A stretch of DNA of 64,000 nucleotides from JAJPJE01 sp963724985. Its GTDB lineage: Bacteria; Acidobacteriota; Terriglobia; Terriglobales; Acidobacteriaceae. Numbering within the stretch: position 1 is the stretch's first letter; the number at the start of each line of letters is the position of its first letter. The translations under genes and the position numbers were made by a program. The notes under the pieces are model-generated. The model had not been told where the DNA came from. It ran no database searches and worked only from the letters and a program-made list of their open reading frames with translations. The DNA is taken from contig CAVRWV010000009.1 in the NCBI GenBank assembly GCA_963724985.1, positions 1 to 64,000 on the forward strand, in the 5' to 3' direction. Shown here piece after piece: positions 27,831 through 38,237 of this stretch.

Positions 27831-30269
27831 ATGACAGGATTGCTGCAGGATCTGCGCTACGCGTTTCGTCAATTGCGGAAGAATCCAGGATTCGCGGCGG
27901 TTTCCGTTTTGACGCTGGCCATCGGCATCGGGGCGAACACGGCTGTTTTCAGCGTCGTGAACGCCGTGTTATTGCGGCCATTGCCGTATGCGCATCCTGA
28001 TCGCCTTGTAGACGTAAGGGAAGGGCGCACGGGTTACGGCATGCTTCGCGGTGACACCTTTTCCTATCCGGACTTCTTTGATTATCGAAGCCAGAACCAC
28101 ACGCTGGAACACCTGGTTTCTTATCGTGAAGACTCTTTGACGCTTACCGATGGCAGCCGCCCTGTACAGGTCATCAGCGAGATGGTCGGTTGGGATCTGT
28201 TACCTGCGCTGGGAATCCAACCGGAGATGGGCCGCGGATTTATCCAGACAGAGGAACAGCCGGGCACTCGCGTCGTGCTGCTCAGTCACGATTTGTGGAA
28301 TAGCCAATTTGCCGCCGATAAAGCAATTATTGGGAAGACCATCACGCTGAGTGGAAATCTGTACACGGTAGTTGGAGTAATGCCGAAGAGCTTTCGCTTT
28401 CCAGTGCAGAACCCTGCAGTTGGCGTCTGGACAACGCTGGCTTTCGACGCCACTGGAAAATCTCCGGTGACGAAGGAGCGTGGAGCTCATTTCATCGAGG
28501 CGATTGCGGTGCTCAAGAACGGCATTACGGTGGAGCAGGCGCAGCACGAATTATCAATTATCGCAAACAACCTGAAACGCGAGTACCCAGACACGAACAC
28601 GAAATTGGATAGCGCACAAGTTCAACCTGCGATCGAGGCCCTGGCAGGCAGTAAGCGAACGCCTCTGTTGATCTTGCAAGGCGCAGTGTTGTTAGTGCTG
28701 CTCATTGCCTGTGGCAACTTGGCGAATTTGCTGCTCTCGCGTGCGGCTGAACGCGAGGGCGAAATCGCGGTCCGCGCGGCAATGGGCGCCAGTCGAGGGC
28801 GGGTGTTGCTGCAACTGCTCGCGGAAAGCGTCCTGCTGGGCGCGCTGGGTGGGACCGCAGGCTGCCTGTTTGCGGTGCTCGGCACTCGTGGGCTGCTCGC
28901 AATGATGGGAGATAGCTTGCCACGAGCAGCGGAGGCTGGTGTCGACGGCACTGTGCTGTTATTCGCGTTGTTCGTTTCAGTAGGAACAGGCCTGATCTTT
29001 GGGATCGCGCCCGCATTGAAGGCGTCGAAACCAGACTTGGTCAGCACGCTGAAGGAGACGGGCAGAAGCGGGACGATGGTGCGAGACCGCTTGCGCGGCG
29101 CGCTCGTCGTTGCTCAGGTTGCGCTGGGGCTGATGCTGGCCACTGCAGCCGGTCTCCTGATGATTAGTTTCATCCGCTTGCAACATAACAATCTTGGATT
29201 CGATCCGCACCAAGTGCTGACACTCAATTTCCAGATGCCCGAGAAGCAGTATCCCGAAGTTAAGCAGGTTGCGTTCTATCGAGACTATCTCACCCGCGTT
29301 CGAGCGCTACCTGGTGTGACCGCAGCGGCAGCGGTCATGCCTTTGCCCTTGGGCAACGACGACATAGGAATCTCCTTCGACGTCGAAGAACGTCCGCTGC
29401 CGCCCGGTTCTCAGCCGTCAGAACGACTGGTCATCGCCACTCCGGGATACTTCGACACGATGCGGATCCCGGTTATCGAAGGTCGAGTCTTCACTGAAAA
29501 CGATACCCATGAGAGTTCGCAAGTAGTCGTGGTGAATCGCAGCTTCGCGCAGAAGTATTTTCCCGGAGAGCCGGTGCTTGGCAAACGCATTCAACCAGGA
29601 GCGAACGCCTATCCGGGCGAAAAACTCGTTTGGCGGGAAATCATCGGCGTGGTGGCCGACAACAAGGTCAAGGCGGTAGATCTTGAAACCGAGCCGGCGT
29701 ATTTCATCCCCTTCGCGCAACTGCCGTGGTGTTGCCTCACGACGGTGATGCGCACATCCGTTGATCCGCGAAGCATGGAAGCCTCGACTCGCAACCTTAT
29801 CGGTTCGATAGACAAGGATCTCGCCGTTTACGACGTGCGAACCATGGAGGATCTCGCGTCCGTGGGTCTGGCGCAACCGCGATTCCAGATGTTCCTGTTG
29901 TCTAGCTTTGCGGTGATGGCGTTGCTCCTCACTGCGGTCGGTCTCTACGGGTTGATGGCATATTCCGTAGCGCGGCGCACTCGCGAAATCGGCGTGCGCA
30001 TGGCGTTGGGTGCTGGACGTGATTCGGTATTAGGCATAGTGATGCGCGAAGCAGGATTACTTCTGATCGCTGGCGTCGCCATCGGCGTGATGGCCGCGCT
30101 GGCTAGCGGAACGCTTCTGCGCAGCGTGCTCTACGGAGCAGAAGCCCGCAATGCATTCGTGCTGGTCGCCGTCAGTTTCATTTTGCTGATCGCCGGCGCA
30201 CTCGCAGCTTTTATCCCCGCGCGGCGGGCCGCTTCCATCGATCCAATGACCGCTCTGCGATATGAGTAG
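27831..30269 (+). CDS. MacB/FtsX-like ABC permease, duplicated type
   Basis: A second full-length permease of the cluster, 812 residues, in the same architecture as its neighbour. It has the N-terminal LLQDLRYAFRQLRKNPGFAA, first helix, MacB periplasmic domain, the FtsX set around VLLVLLIACGNLANLLLSR, a second periplasmic domain, and a C-terminal FtsX set ending RAASIDPMTALRYE. It starts 13 bases after the previous stop. Tandem permeases in one operon may form a heterodimer or serve alternative substrates. Confidence 0.93.
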   Translation: MTGLLQDLRYAFRQLRKNPGFAAVSVLTLAIGIGANTAVFSVVNAVLLRPLPYAHPDRLVDVREGRTGYGMLRGDTFSYPDFFDYRSQNHTLEHLVSYREDSLTLTDGSRPVQVISEMVGWDLLPALGIQPEMGRGFIQTEEQPGTRVVLLSHDLWNSQFAADKAIIGKTITLSGNLYTVVGVMPKSFRFPVQNPAVGVWTTLAFDATGKSPVTKERGAHFIEAIAVLKNGITVEQAQHELSIIANNLKREYPDTNTKLDSAQVQPAIEALAGSKRTPLLILQGAVLLVLLIACGNLANLLLSRAAEREGEIAVRAAMGASRGRVLLQLLAESVLLGALGGTAGCLFAVLGTRGLLAMMGDSLPRAAEAGVDGTVLLFALFVSVGTGLIFGIAPALKASKPDLVSTLKETGRSGTMVRDRLRGALVVAQVALGLMLATAAGLLMISFIRLQHNNLGFDPHQVLTLNFQMPEKQYPEVKQVAFYRDYLTRVRALPGVTAAAAVMPLPLGNDDIGISFDVEERPLPPGSQPSERLVIATPGYFDTMRIPVIEGRVFTENDTHESSQVVVVNRSFAQKYFPGEPVLGKRIQPGANAYPGEKLVWREIIGVVADNKVKAVDLETEPAYFIPFAQLPWCCLTTVMRTSVDPRSMEASTRNLIGSIDKDLAVYDVRTMEDLASVGLAQPRFQMFLLSSFAVMALLLTAVGLYGLMAYSVARRTREIGVRMALGAGRDSVLGIVMREAGLLLIAGVAIGVMAALASGTLLRSVLYGAEARNAFVLVAVSFILLIAGALAAFIPARRAASIDPMTALRYE

Positions 30270-30302
30270 GAGAGACCGTGAACAGCTTCAGTATTGCGCG
30301 TA

Positions 30303-30455
30303 ATGAGAGGATTGCTGTACGGAATTGGCGTTTATGACGCAACCACTATCCTGTCCGTCATTGGTCTGCTGGCATTCACAACTATCGCCGCAACGACAAT
30401 GCCCACTTTGCGCATAGCGCGAATCGATCCCGCGGAGACATTACGAGAAGAATGA
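30303..30455 (+). pseudogene. Remnant of a third FtsX permease (C-terminal 50 residues)
   Basis: A short frame of 50 residues, beginning MRGLLYGIGVYDATTI and ending TLRIARIDPAETLREE, matches only the last helix and the conserved tail of this permease family (compare ASIDPMTALRYE in the upstream gene). No upstream part is present between 30270 and 30303. It is best read as the end of a deleted third permease between the second permease and the second ATPase. It could still be translated, but no function is expected. Confidence 0.7.
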
Positions 30456-30474
30456 ACACGAGACGAAAGGAATC

Positions 30475-31182
30475 ATGATCCGACTGAACCACGTTGAACG
30501 CAGTTACAAAACTCCTGCCGGGCAGACCTGGGTTTTGCGGCGCATCAATCTGGAGATTCGCGAAGGCGAGTTTGTCACCATCATGGGACCGTCAGGTGCT
30601 GGCAAGTCTTCCTTGCTGAATGTGCTCGCGTTACTGGATGACAGTTGGAAAGGCGAATACCAGTTTCGTGATGAGTCGGTGCACAAGATGAATCGCAAGG
30701 AACGCGCCGAACTCGCGAAGAAGAATGTAGGCATGGTCTTCCAGAGCTATCACCTGATCGACGACCTGACGGTGCAGGAAAATATCGACCTGCCACTTGC
30801 GTACAAGAACATTCCCCGCGCGCAACGCCAGAGCATGGTGGCCGATACGCTCGATCGTTTTCAGATCGTCGCGAAGAAAGATCTCTTTCCCAACCAGCTT
30901 TCCGGCGGTCAACAGCAGATCGTAGGAGTGGCGCGCGCTGTCATTCACAAGCCTGCGCTTTTGCTGGCCGATGAGCCGACCGGGAATCTCCATTCATCGC
31001 AGGCCACGGAGATCATGAAACTGTTCCGCGAGTTGAACCAGCAAGGCACGACGATCGTTCAGGTTACGCATTCCGAGGCGAATGCCGCTTACGGTAGCCG
31101 CACCCTGCAGATGCGCGATGGATGGCTGGTTTCCGACACAGCGAATCCGAGCGTGGAGACGTCGGCTGAGGTCAACGCGTGA
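30475..31182 (+). CDS. ABC transporter ATPase, MacB/LolD-like with atypical signature and D-loop
   Basis: A 235-residue nucleotide-binding subunit. Walker A (GPSGAGKSS), Q-loop (MVFQSYHLIDDLTV), Walker B (LLLADEPTG) and H-loop (QVTHSEA) are intact. The signature is LSGGQQQIVGVARA, with Ile where Arg is normal, and the D-loop is GNLHSS instead of GNLDS. Both changes affect the dimer interface, so its ATPase may be slow or need the canonical partner. It probably serves the second permease or the lost third one. The NtrC-type regulator gene follows 30 bases later. Confidence 0.9.
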   Translation: MIRLNHVERSYKTPAGQTWVLRRINLEIREGEFVTIMGPSGAGKSSLLNVLALLDDSWKGEYQFRDESVHKMNRKERAELAKKNVGMVFQSYHLIDDLTVQENIDLPLAYKNIPRAQRQSMVADTLDRFQIVAKKDLFPNQLSGGQQQIVGVARAVIHKPALLLADEPTGNLHSSQATEIMKLFRELNQQGTTIVQVTHSEANAAYGSRTLQMRDGWLVSDTANPSVETSAEVNA

Positions 31183-31212
31183 CGGGCCTAACGGTGTAGC
31201 ATAAACAAATTC

Positions 31213-32616
31213 ATGCCAGCCTCCGCTGAGATCGCAACCGGCCATTCGACCACGAGGGAGACGGAAACTCCGCTCGTCCTGGTGGCCGATGACCAGCCGC
31301 ATATTCTGGAAGCCCTGCAATTACTCTTGAAGCCTGAAGGGTATCGGGTCCAGACTGCACGCTCTCCTCTGCTTGCGTCAGAGGCGCTGAACCACGACAC
31401 CTTCGATGCTGTGCTCATCGATCTGAATTACACACGCGACACCACCTCCGGCACCGAGGGTCTCGACCTGCTTGCGCAGATCGTCAATCAGGATAGCCAC
31501 CTCCCGGTCGTGGTGATGACGGCGTGGGGCAACGTCGAACTGGCGGTAGAGGCCATGCGCCGTGGAGCGCGCGACTTCATCCAGAAGCCTTGGGATAACG
31601 CGCGTCTGCTTACAATTTTGCGGACGCAAGTCGATCTGTGCCGAGCGCAGCGCAAAGCAAAGGTTTTGGAAGCTGAAAACCGGTTGCTGCGTGCCGAGGG
31701 CAAGCCGGAGTTCATCGCCACTGCAAGTTGCATGCAGCCGGTATTGGAACTGATCTCGCGCGTCGGCCCGTCGGACGCCAATGTGTTAGTCACCGGCGAA
31801 CATGGAACCGGCAAAGAGATAGTGGCGCAGACCCTGCATGCTTTGTCCGCTCGCGCCGCCAAGGCGCTGATCGCCGTAAACACTGGTGCGTTGCCGGAGG
31901 GCACGTTCGAGAGCGAACTCTTCGGCCATGTGAAAGGCGCGTTCACGGACGCGCGCACGGATCGCATTGGACGCTTTGAACTTGCAGAAGGCGGGACGCT
32001 GTTCCTCGACGAAATCGCTAACATCCCGACTCGTCAACAGGCGAAACTGCTGCGTGTGCTCGAGACCGGCGAGATGGAACGGGTGGGCTCATCGAAGACG
32101 CGCCGCGTGAATGTCCGTTTGTTGTCGGCAACGAATGCTGACCTTAAATCCGAGTGCGCGAACGGACGATTCCGCGAAGATCTGCTCTTCCGTCTGAATA
32201 CAATCGAGATCCATCTCCCCACGCTGCGCGAGAGAAAAGAAGACATTCCTCTGCTCGCGGCGCACTTCCTCTCGCGTTATGCGTTGCGCTATCGACGACA
32301 GATCGAAGGCTTCGACGCCGCCAGCTTACGAGCACTTCTGCAGTATCCGTGGCCGGGCAATGTTCGCGAGCTGGATCACACTGTCGAACGCGCGGTGCTG
32401 ATGTCGAGGAATTCGCGTATCGAGATCAGCGACCTTGGCCTCAATGCGGCGCGTGTTCCCAATCCCAGCCTCGAAGAGATGAGTCTGGAAGAAGTTGAGA
32501 GTATCCTCATCCGCAAGGCTCTGGCACGTTGTAACGGCAACGTAAGCCAGGCGGCTGAAGCGCTCGGCTTGAGCCGCGGCGCTTTGTACCGGCGGATGGA
32601 GAAGTATGGAATCTAG
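31213..32616 (+). CDS. Sigma54-dependent response regulator, NtrC family
   Basis: 467 residues: an N-terminal receiver (ADDQPHI acidic pocket, phospho-acceptor Asp in VLIDLNY, Lys in IQKPWD), an AAA+ domain and a Fis-type DNA-binding helix-turn-helix (GNVSQAAEALGLSRGALYRRM). The Walker A reads GEHGTGKE (usually GESGTGKE) and the sigma54-contact loop is GAFTDA rather than GAFTGA, a known natural variant. It likely activates the sigma54-type promoter upstream of the transporter genes in response to the kinase encoded next. The stop overlaps the kinase start. Confidence 0.94.
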   Translation: MPASAEIATGHSTTRETETPLVLVADDQPHILEALQLLLKPEGYRVQTARSPLLASEALNHDTFDAVLIDLNYTRDTTSGTEGLDLLAQIVNQDSHLPVVVMTAWGNVELAVEAMRRGARDFIQKPWDNARLLTILRTQVDLCRAQRKAKVLEAENRLLRAEGKPEFIATASCMQPVLELISRVGPSDANVLVTGEHGTGKEIVAQTLHALSARAAKALIAVNTGALPEGTFESELFGHVKGAFTDARTDRIGRFELAEGGTLFLDEIANIPTRQQAKLLRVLETGEMERVGSSKTRRVNVRLLSATNADLKSECANGRFREDLLFRLNTIEIHLPTLRERKEDIPLLAAHFLSRYALRYRRQIEGFDAASLRALLQYPWPGNVRELDHTVERAVLMSRNSRIEISDLGLNAARVPNPSLEEMSLEEVESILIRKALARCNGNVSQAAEALGLSRGALYRRMEKYGI

Positions 32617-34006
32617 TTCGGCCCGGGTTGCCGATCGCAACAAGGCATCGTCGGCAGGCAAGCTCAAACGGCGCAGATGGCCGTTCGAGCGGCGAGTCAA
32701 GATTTTCTGCGCTGCTCTCCCACTGCCCGCGCTCATCCTCAGCACCGTTCTGCTCTGGCAACTCAATGTCACGGCCGGCACATTCGCAATCCTGCTCGGA
32801 ATCGTTGCCTTCGTCTCGCTGCTGATCGGGGTGGCCCTTCATGAACACATCACGCGCCCGTTGCAAACGCTATCCAATGTGGTCTCCGCGCTGCGTGAAG
32901 AAGACTTTTCTTTTCGCGCACGCAATGCCGTAGCTGAAGACGCGCTGGGCGAGTTGTCCCTCGAGATCAACTGGCTCGCCGACATGCTACAGGCGCAGCG
33001 ACTGAGCGCCCTGGAAGCGACGGCACTGCTGCGCCGCGTCGTCGAGGCGATGGATGCCCCCATCCTGGCATTCGATCGCGACAACGTGTTGCGCCTGATC
33101 AATCCAGCTACTGAGCGTGCTTTTGGGTTGAATGCCGAACATGCCATCGGCCGCGGCGCGGATGAATTACGACTCGTCGGCATCCTGGGGGATCGCGCCG
33201 AAGAGATCGTGACCCTGCCGTGGCAGGGTACAGAAACCCGCTGGATGGTACGCCGCACCTCCTTTCGGCAACGTGGAGTGCCACACACGCTGCTGCTGTT
33301 GTCGGACGTAAGCAGCGCACTGCGCGAGGAAGAATATCGCGCGTGGCAAAAGCTGATTCGCGTCCTCGGCCACGAGTTAAACAATTCTCTTGCGCCGATC
33401 AAATCCATTGCCGGCAGTCTTCGGTCGCGTGTCGACCGGAACGGATTCCCGGGAGACGACCTACCCGATTTCGAGCGTGGCCTCTCCGTAATTGAAAGCC
33501 GCGCGGAAGCTCTGAATCGTTTCGTTCAGGGCTATCGTGAATTTGCCAAGCTGCCGCCGCCACGCAAGCGAGAGACTTCGATTCGTCCACTGCTGGAGCG
33601 GGTAGTGAAACTTGAAACGCGGCTAGAAGTCGGACTGACGACGGGCCCCGACCTCATCCTCCTCGCCGATCCCGACCAACTCGAGCACATGCTCATTAAT
33701 CTGGTACGCAATGCGGTGGAAGCTACGCGCGAGCGCATGAACGAGGAAAACTATCGCCCCGACGTGCAGATTACCTGGACATCGGAGCAGCACTGGGCGC
33801 GCGTCTCGGTTCTCGATAACGGACCAGGATTGGTAAATCCTTCGAATCTGTTCGTGCCGTTCTATACGACCAAAGCCCATGGAAGTGGCGTGGGCTTAAT
33901 TCTGGCGCGGCAAATTGCTGAAGCGCACGACGGATCGGTTCAGCTATCGAATCGACGCGATCAGCAGGGATGCGAAGCGCAAGTCAGGCTTCCTTTACGT
34001 CGATGA
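32606..34006 (+). CDS. Sensor histidine kinase, NtrY-like
   Basis: 466 residues. Two membrane helices (residues 30-75) enclose almost no periplasmic loop, followed by HAMP (RPLQTLSNVVSALREEDF), a PAS-like domain (APILAFDRDNVLRLINPATERAFG) and the kinase core. The H-box is GHELNNSLAPIKS, the N-box NLVRNAVEA and the G-box DNGPGL. The short external loop suggests it senses membrane or cytoplasmic state rather than a periplasmic ligand. It overlaps the regulator gene by 11 bases and is its presumed phosphodonor. Confidence 0.93.
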   Translation: MESSSARVADRNKASSAGKLKRRRWPFERRVKIFCAALPLPALILSTVLLWQLNVTAGTFAILLGIVAFVSLLIGVALHEHITRPLQTLSNVVSALREEDFSFRARNAVAEDALGELSLEINWLADMLQAQRLSALEATALLRRVVEAMDAPILAFDRDNVLRLINPATERAFGLNAEHAIGRGADELRLVGILGDRAEEIVTLPWQGTETRWMVRRTSFRQRGVPHTLLLLSDVSSALREEEYRAWQKLIRVLGHELNNSLAPIKSIAGSLRSRVDRNGFPGDDLPDFERGLSVIESRAEALNRFVQGYREFAKLPPPRKRETSIRPLLERVVKLETRLEVGLTTGPDLILLADPDQLEHMLINLVRNAVEATRERMNEENYRPDVQITWTSEQHWARVSVLDNGPGLVNPSNLFVPFYTTKAHGSGVGLILARQIAEAHDGSVQLSNRRDQQGCEAQVRLPLRR

Positions 34007-34074
34007 CAGCGAGAAATTCCGAAATATCCAAGGGACTCTAAGCTTGACTCTGCGTCGAAGCGCATCCATTGAGT

Positions 34075-34837
34075 ATGCCGCAAGACGCCGCAGGCTCGCG
34101 AATCAGCACGAAAGCGGCGGTGGCTCTGCTGCTGACATTTGCAGCCGGTTATATGGACGTGGTCGGCTACCTTGCTCTCTATCAGGTGTTCACAGCGAAC
34201 ATGACCGGGAACACGGTGCACTTCGCGATTAACCTGCTCCACTCACAATGGCAGCACGCAATGCTGGCCGGATCGATGATCCCGATCTTTGTCGCCGGCT
34301 CCATCGTTGGACGCGCGATCATCGAGGTAGGAGCACGCAATCGCATCCGCCGAATTGCGTCACTCACACTGTCGATCGAAGCGTTGCTCATCGGATTCGC
34401 GAGCCTTGCTCCTCCGCATGCAAGCGCTCCCGACATTGAAATTGGATGCTTGGCCGCCCTCGCGTTTGCGATGGGAATTCAAACCGCTGCTCTTACCCGG
34501 ATCGGGCCGCTAACTATCCACACGACTTTCGTGACCGGGATGCTGAACAAGCTGGCTCAGTTGATATCGCATTCCATGTTCCTCACCTACGATCGGTTGC
34601 GTGGTGAGAAACGAGTGATCGATGTTCAGAAGAAGGTGTCCCGGCAAGCGTTTTTTATGTTTTCCATTTGGCTGGCATATTTTGTTCGGGGCGATCGCAG
34701 GCACTAGAACGGAGAGTGTCATAGGACTCCGTGCACTCTTGATACCGATCGTTCTGCTGGCGGTCGCCATCTTGGCGGACCAGGTGAGTCCGCTCTCAAT
34801 TCGTGAAGAGCGGGAACAGATGGAATCTGGCACGTAA
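34075..34837 (+). CDS. DUF1275 (YoaK-like) membrane protein (one frameshift)
   Basis: About 253 residues and six membrane segments. Hallmarks are FAAGYMDVVGYLAL and FTANMTGNTVHFAI near the N-terminus, and GIQTAALTRIGPLTIHTTFVTGML in the middle. One extra base near 34685 separates WLAYFV from GAIAGTRTESVIGLRAL; corrected, the last two helices are restored. The function of the family is unknown. ATG 34075 is chosen over a TTG six bases upstream. The operon relation to the kinase gene is uncertain, with a 68-base gap. Confidence 0.85.
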
Positions 34838-34861
34838 CACTGGGCGTTGGGTTTAAGAAAC

Positions 34862-34888
34862 AAAAAGAGGGGAGCCTTGCGGCTCCCC
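34862..34888 (-). terminator. Rho-independent terminator of the Oar-like receptor gene
   Basis: A perfect 8-base stem GGGGAGCC/GGCTCCCC with a 4-base loop. Read on the minus strand it is followed by TCTTTTTG, so it terminates the receptor gene ending at 34917. Confidence 0.8.
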
Positions 34889-34916
34889 CATAATCATTCA
34901 AGGTAGTCTTCCCGTG

Positions 34917-37900
34917 CTAGAAGCTGTACTTCAGGACCAACTGCATGGTGCGCGGCTGGTTCGAGAAGAACTGGTTCGGCTGGTTGAACAGAGGCGACTG
35001 CGGCCTCAAGTCGTTCACTTCGTTTCCGGTGTATCCGATCGAGTTGATCTGGTTCAGAGAACCCGGAACATATTGAGCGTGATTAAACACGTTCAACGCC
35101 TGCGCCTGGAATTCGAACGATTGACGTTCGGTGATGTTCAACCGTTTCACAATCGTCATGTCCCAGTTATTAGTGTGCGGCAACGCCAGCGTATTGCGGC
35201 TGACATTCCCATGGCACCCATGTTGCGCCTGGATGTATTGCGCGTTGGGATTGTTCGCCAGGTAAGCAACCGTCTCACCAGCTGTGTTGGTCAGCGCGGT
35301 GACACCGGAGCCTGTGCCCGGTACGCCCGCCGGATTGAAGATTGCGCGGTCACCGGCGGCGTCGCCATTCAGATTGGAATCAACTCCATTCTGAACGGTA
35401 GCGTATTCCGGAGACTGGAAGGTGTACACGGGAGCGAACTCCCAGTTGCCGACGATGTTCTTCTGGAACCAACCAGCGTTCTTGAAGAACGGCAGATCAT
35501 AGATCACCTGCGCCGTAAAGCGATGCCGGCGATCCAATGCAGAGGTGCTCATATCGCACGAGAAGCACTGGAAGTCCTGCGGACGACGAGGCGTCAAGAC
35601 TGTCGAAAATACATCGGCTGTGGAGTTGTCTTCCGCGTGGCTCCAGGTGTAGGCCAACTGGAATTGCAGCCCATTGTTGAAGTTGCGCGTAAGTTGTGTC
35701 TGCAATCCGTGATAGATCGACTGGCCGTAGGGTTCGAAAGCCGTGATGGCATGCTCCGTCAAAACCTGCGGCCGCGAATCCAGGCACGTAGCCCGCGTCC
35801 GACTCGTAAACGGAATTAGCTAGCAGACCGTCCAGGGTGTTTGGCAGTGCATCGAGAGCCGCTTGACCTGGGTTTTGGAGGTAAGTCGGCAGGGCGTTGC
35901 TGGGGTTTACAGCAGCCAGCATGTTCAGGTGCGTCTGCACCGGCAGGTGGATGCCGCGGGTTCCAACATAGCGAACTTCCGCTACATATTTTTGTCCCGA
36001 AGCTATGTTGAATGCCCAAGATTCCAGGTTTCCGAATATGGCAATCTCTGGTTGGGAATAAAGGATGATGTGTTTACTCGCGCATCCGCGGCGGACGCGA
36101 ACTGGAACGGCTGAGACGGTAACCCGCCGTTTGCCAGGAACGCCGTCGTAGACCACGCGCATCCTCCAGCCCTGTTGTACGGTAGTATCGCAGGTAGCGG
36201 AGAGTTGCGGCGGGAGTGACAAAATTCCAAGATTGTCATAGAGCACGTCGTTCGCCATGGTGAAGCCGCCACGAACAGAAGTTGTTCCCTTTCCGGTCCG
36301 GATCCCAGGCGAATCCAACTCGTGGCATGAAGTTCTTCTTCTGCGCAGTCGGAGTGCCGAAGTTGATCAGGCCAGGAACGCTGGAGATCGCATTCAGATT
36401 CTGTAAAGAACCAGCTTCTGGAACCTGGGTGAACTCGTAGCGTAGACCAAGATCAACTGACAGGTTTGGCAGGACGCGCCAGCTATCAGCGGCAAATGCG
36501 TAGAACGCCTTCTGGTTGCCATAGAATGTGGTATCGCCCGTCGAACGCTCGCCGAAAGTTGTCCGGCGCTCCGTCTGTCGCAAACAGCGCCAGGCTGGAG
36601 TACTCGTAGTCGCCGCGAACCCGCTGGGTGAACTGTTGTGGGCTGATCATATCGCGGACTTCCGCACCGAACTTCAGGTTGTGCTTACCCTTTACCCAAG
36701 TGAGGTTGTCCACTATTTGGTACGTGTTCTGCACCGTACCCTGCGGGGCATTCGGATCAGGCCCGACATCGACGCTATTCAGATCGTCGAAGGTGAGGTT
36801 CGGGAACATCGCCAGGCCAGGAAACTGAATGTCCGGAACTGTGAAAACCTGAGCAAAGCGGTTGAAACCCAGACGGAACTCGTTGCTCACGCTGGGCGAG
36901 AATGTGTGGTATTCGCTTAGTGTGAAGAGGTGAAACCGAATCGGCAGCGTAGTGAAGAAGGTCGGAATCTGCGCCCCTGTATCGGATTCATCTTGTCTCT
37001 CGTAAATGTAACGCCCACGCAGCTGATCTTTAGTCGAGATATTGAAGTCGACCGCGTTAGTCGTTGTCAATACATTGGTGTAGCTGGGTCCATTGAAGCC
37101 AACACCGCCGATCGGAATGGTCCCCGTCGTGCATCCAGGGGTCGCACAGATAGGTGTTAGGGTCGGATCAACAGCAGCTGCTGCCGGAAGATATTTCTGG
37201 AGCGTCTGCAGGTTGGTTGAGTTGGGATACAGCGCATTCAACGTTGCGTAACCGGCGGCGGTTGGCGCGAACCCTAGTAGAAGCAGATCCCACCAGCCCT
37301 GCGGCTCGTATTGGAAGTTCGTAAAGAAGAAGAGCTTGTTCTTGATGATCGGCCCACCAATTTGTCCGCCGAAACGATTGTCATCAAAACGTGGATTTGT
37401 AATCGGTGTACCCGGCGTCGCTCTTTGCGACGCAGCTACCACCGAATCCTCGGCATTCAGATTGCGGTTCTGGAAATACTCGTAAAGTCTCCCGTGGAAC
37501 GAGTTGGTTCCGCTCTTGATTGTCTGGTTGAACTGTCCGCCCGACGAGTGACCGAACTCAGCCGAGAAGTTATTCTGCAGAACCGTGAAATTGTCGACAG
37601 CATCATTCGGTACCGTAACCAATGGGCCGGTAACTGACTTGTCGTTGTTGTCTACGCCTTCGACCGTGTAGTTGTTGTTACGCGGACGCTGGCCGGAGAT
37701 CGACGGTCCAGTTCCTGCGCCGACTCCGCCGCTCGACGCCACACCGGCATTCAACAGCGAGAGGTTCAGTACGCCCAGACCAACGGCAGCGGTCGGGAGA
37801 TCCTGAGTCTGCTTGCTTTCAAAAGTATTGGAGATGTTCGCCGTCGTTGTATCCACCGAGGCAGCCTGTTCGCTTACTTCGACGGTCGTGGTTGAACTCG

Positions 37901-38237
37901 TCGGGGTCGCGATGACGTTGGCGGTCACTGTGTGGTTGAGTTGCACTTCCACATCCGCGATCGTGCCAGCCAAACCGCCGCCCGAGCCTTTCACTGAATA
38001 ATGGCCGGCTGGCAGGTTTACGAAATGGTATTCGCCGGCGGTGTTCGTCTTTACCGTGGTCTTGAATCCGGTACCCAGGTTGGTCGCCTCGACTGAGGCA
38101 TCGGACACAACCGCTCCGGAGTTATCCTTCACCGTTCCTACCACATCGCCGCTGATTGCCTGGCCAAACGCAAAAACTGGCACCAGCAAAAGCAACGAGA
38201 GCACGGAGACGATCTTTGTAAATCTAAGCAATCTCAT
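34917..38237 (-). CDS. TonB-dependent Oar-like outer-membrane receptor (reading frame broken several times)
   Basis: About 1107 codons. It starts at ATG 38237 with signal peptide RLLRFTKIVSVLSLLLLVP, preceded by AGGAGAG. Then come a CarboxypepD_reg-like beta-sandwich (GTVKDNSGAVVSDASVEATN), a plug-like region (PSISGQRPRNNNYTVEGVDNND) and a long beta-barrel ending LVLKYSF with terminal Phe. Residues up to about 36550 read cleanly. Single-base shifts then occur near 36550, 36290, 36140, twice near 36010, and near 35765; the last 280 codons are clean again. These receptors import or sense large substrates such as glycans. Whether this copy is a pseudogene or sits in a badly sequenced patch is open. 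Confidence 0.82.

Noticed and set aside
34914..35819. A 301-codon plus-strand open frame
   Set aside because: Antisense to the clean C-terminal barrel of the Oar-like receptor; no ribosome site or recognisable motif.
35765..36550. Programmed frameshifting in the receptor
   Set aside because: Six shifts at unrelated sequences without slippery heptamers or stimulatory structures; other genes show the same error-like pattern.
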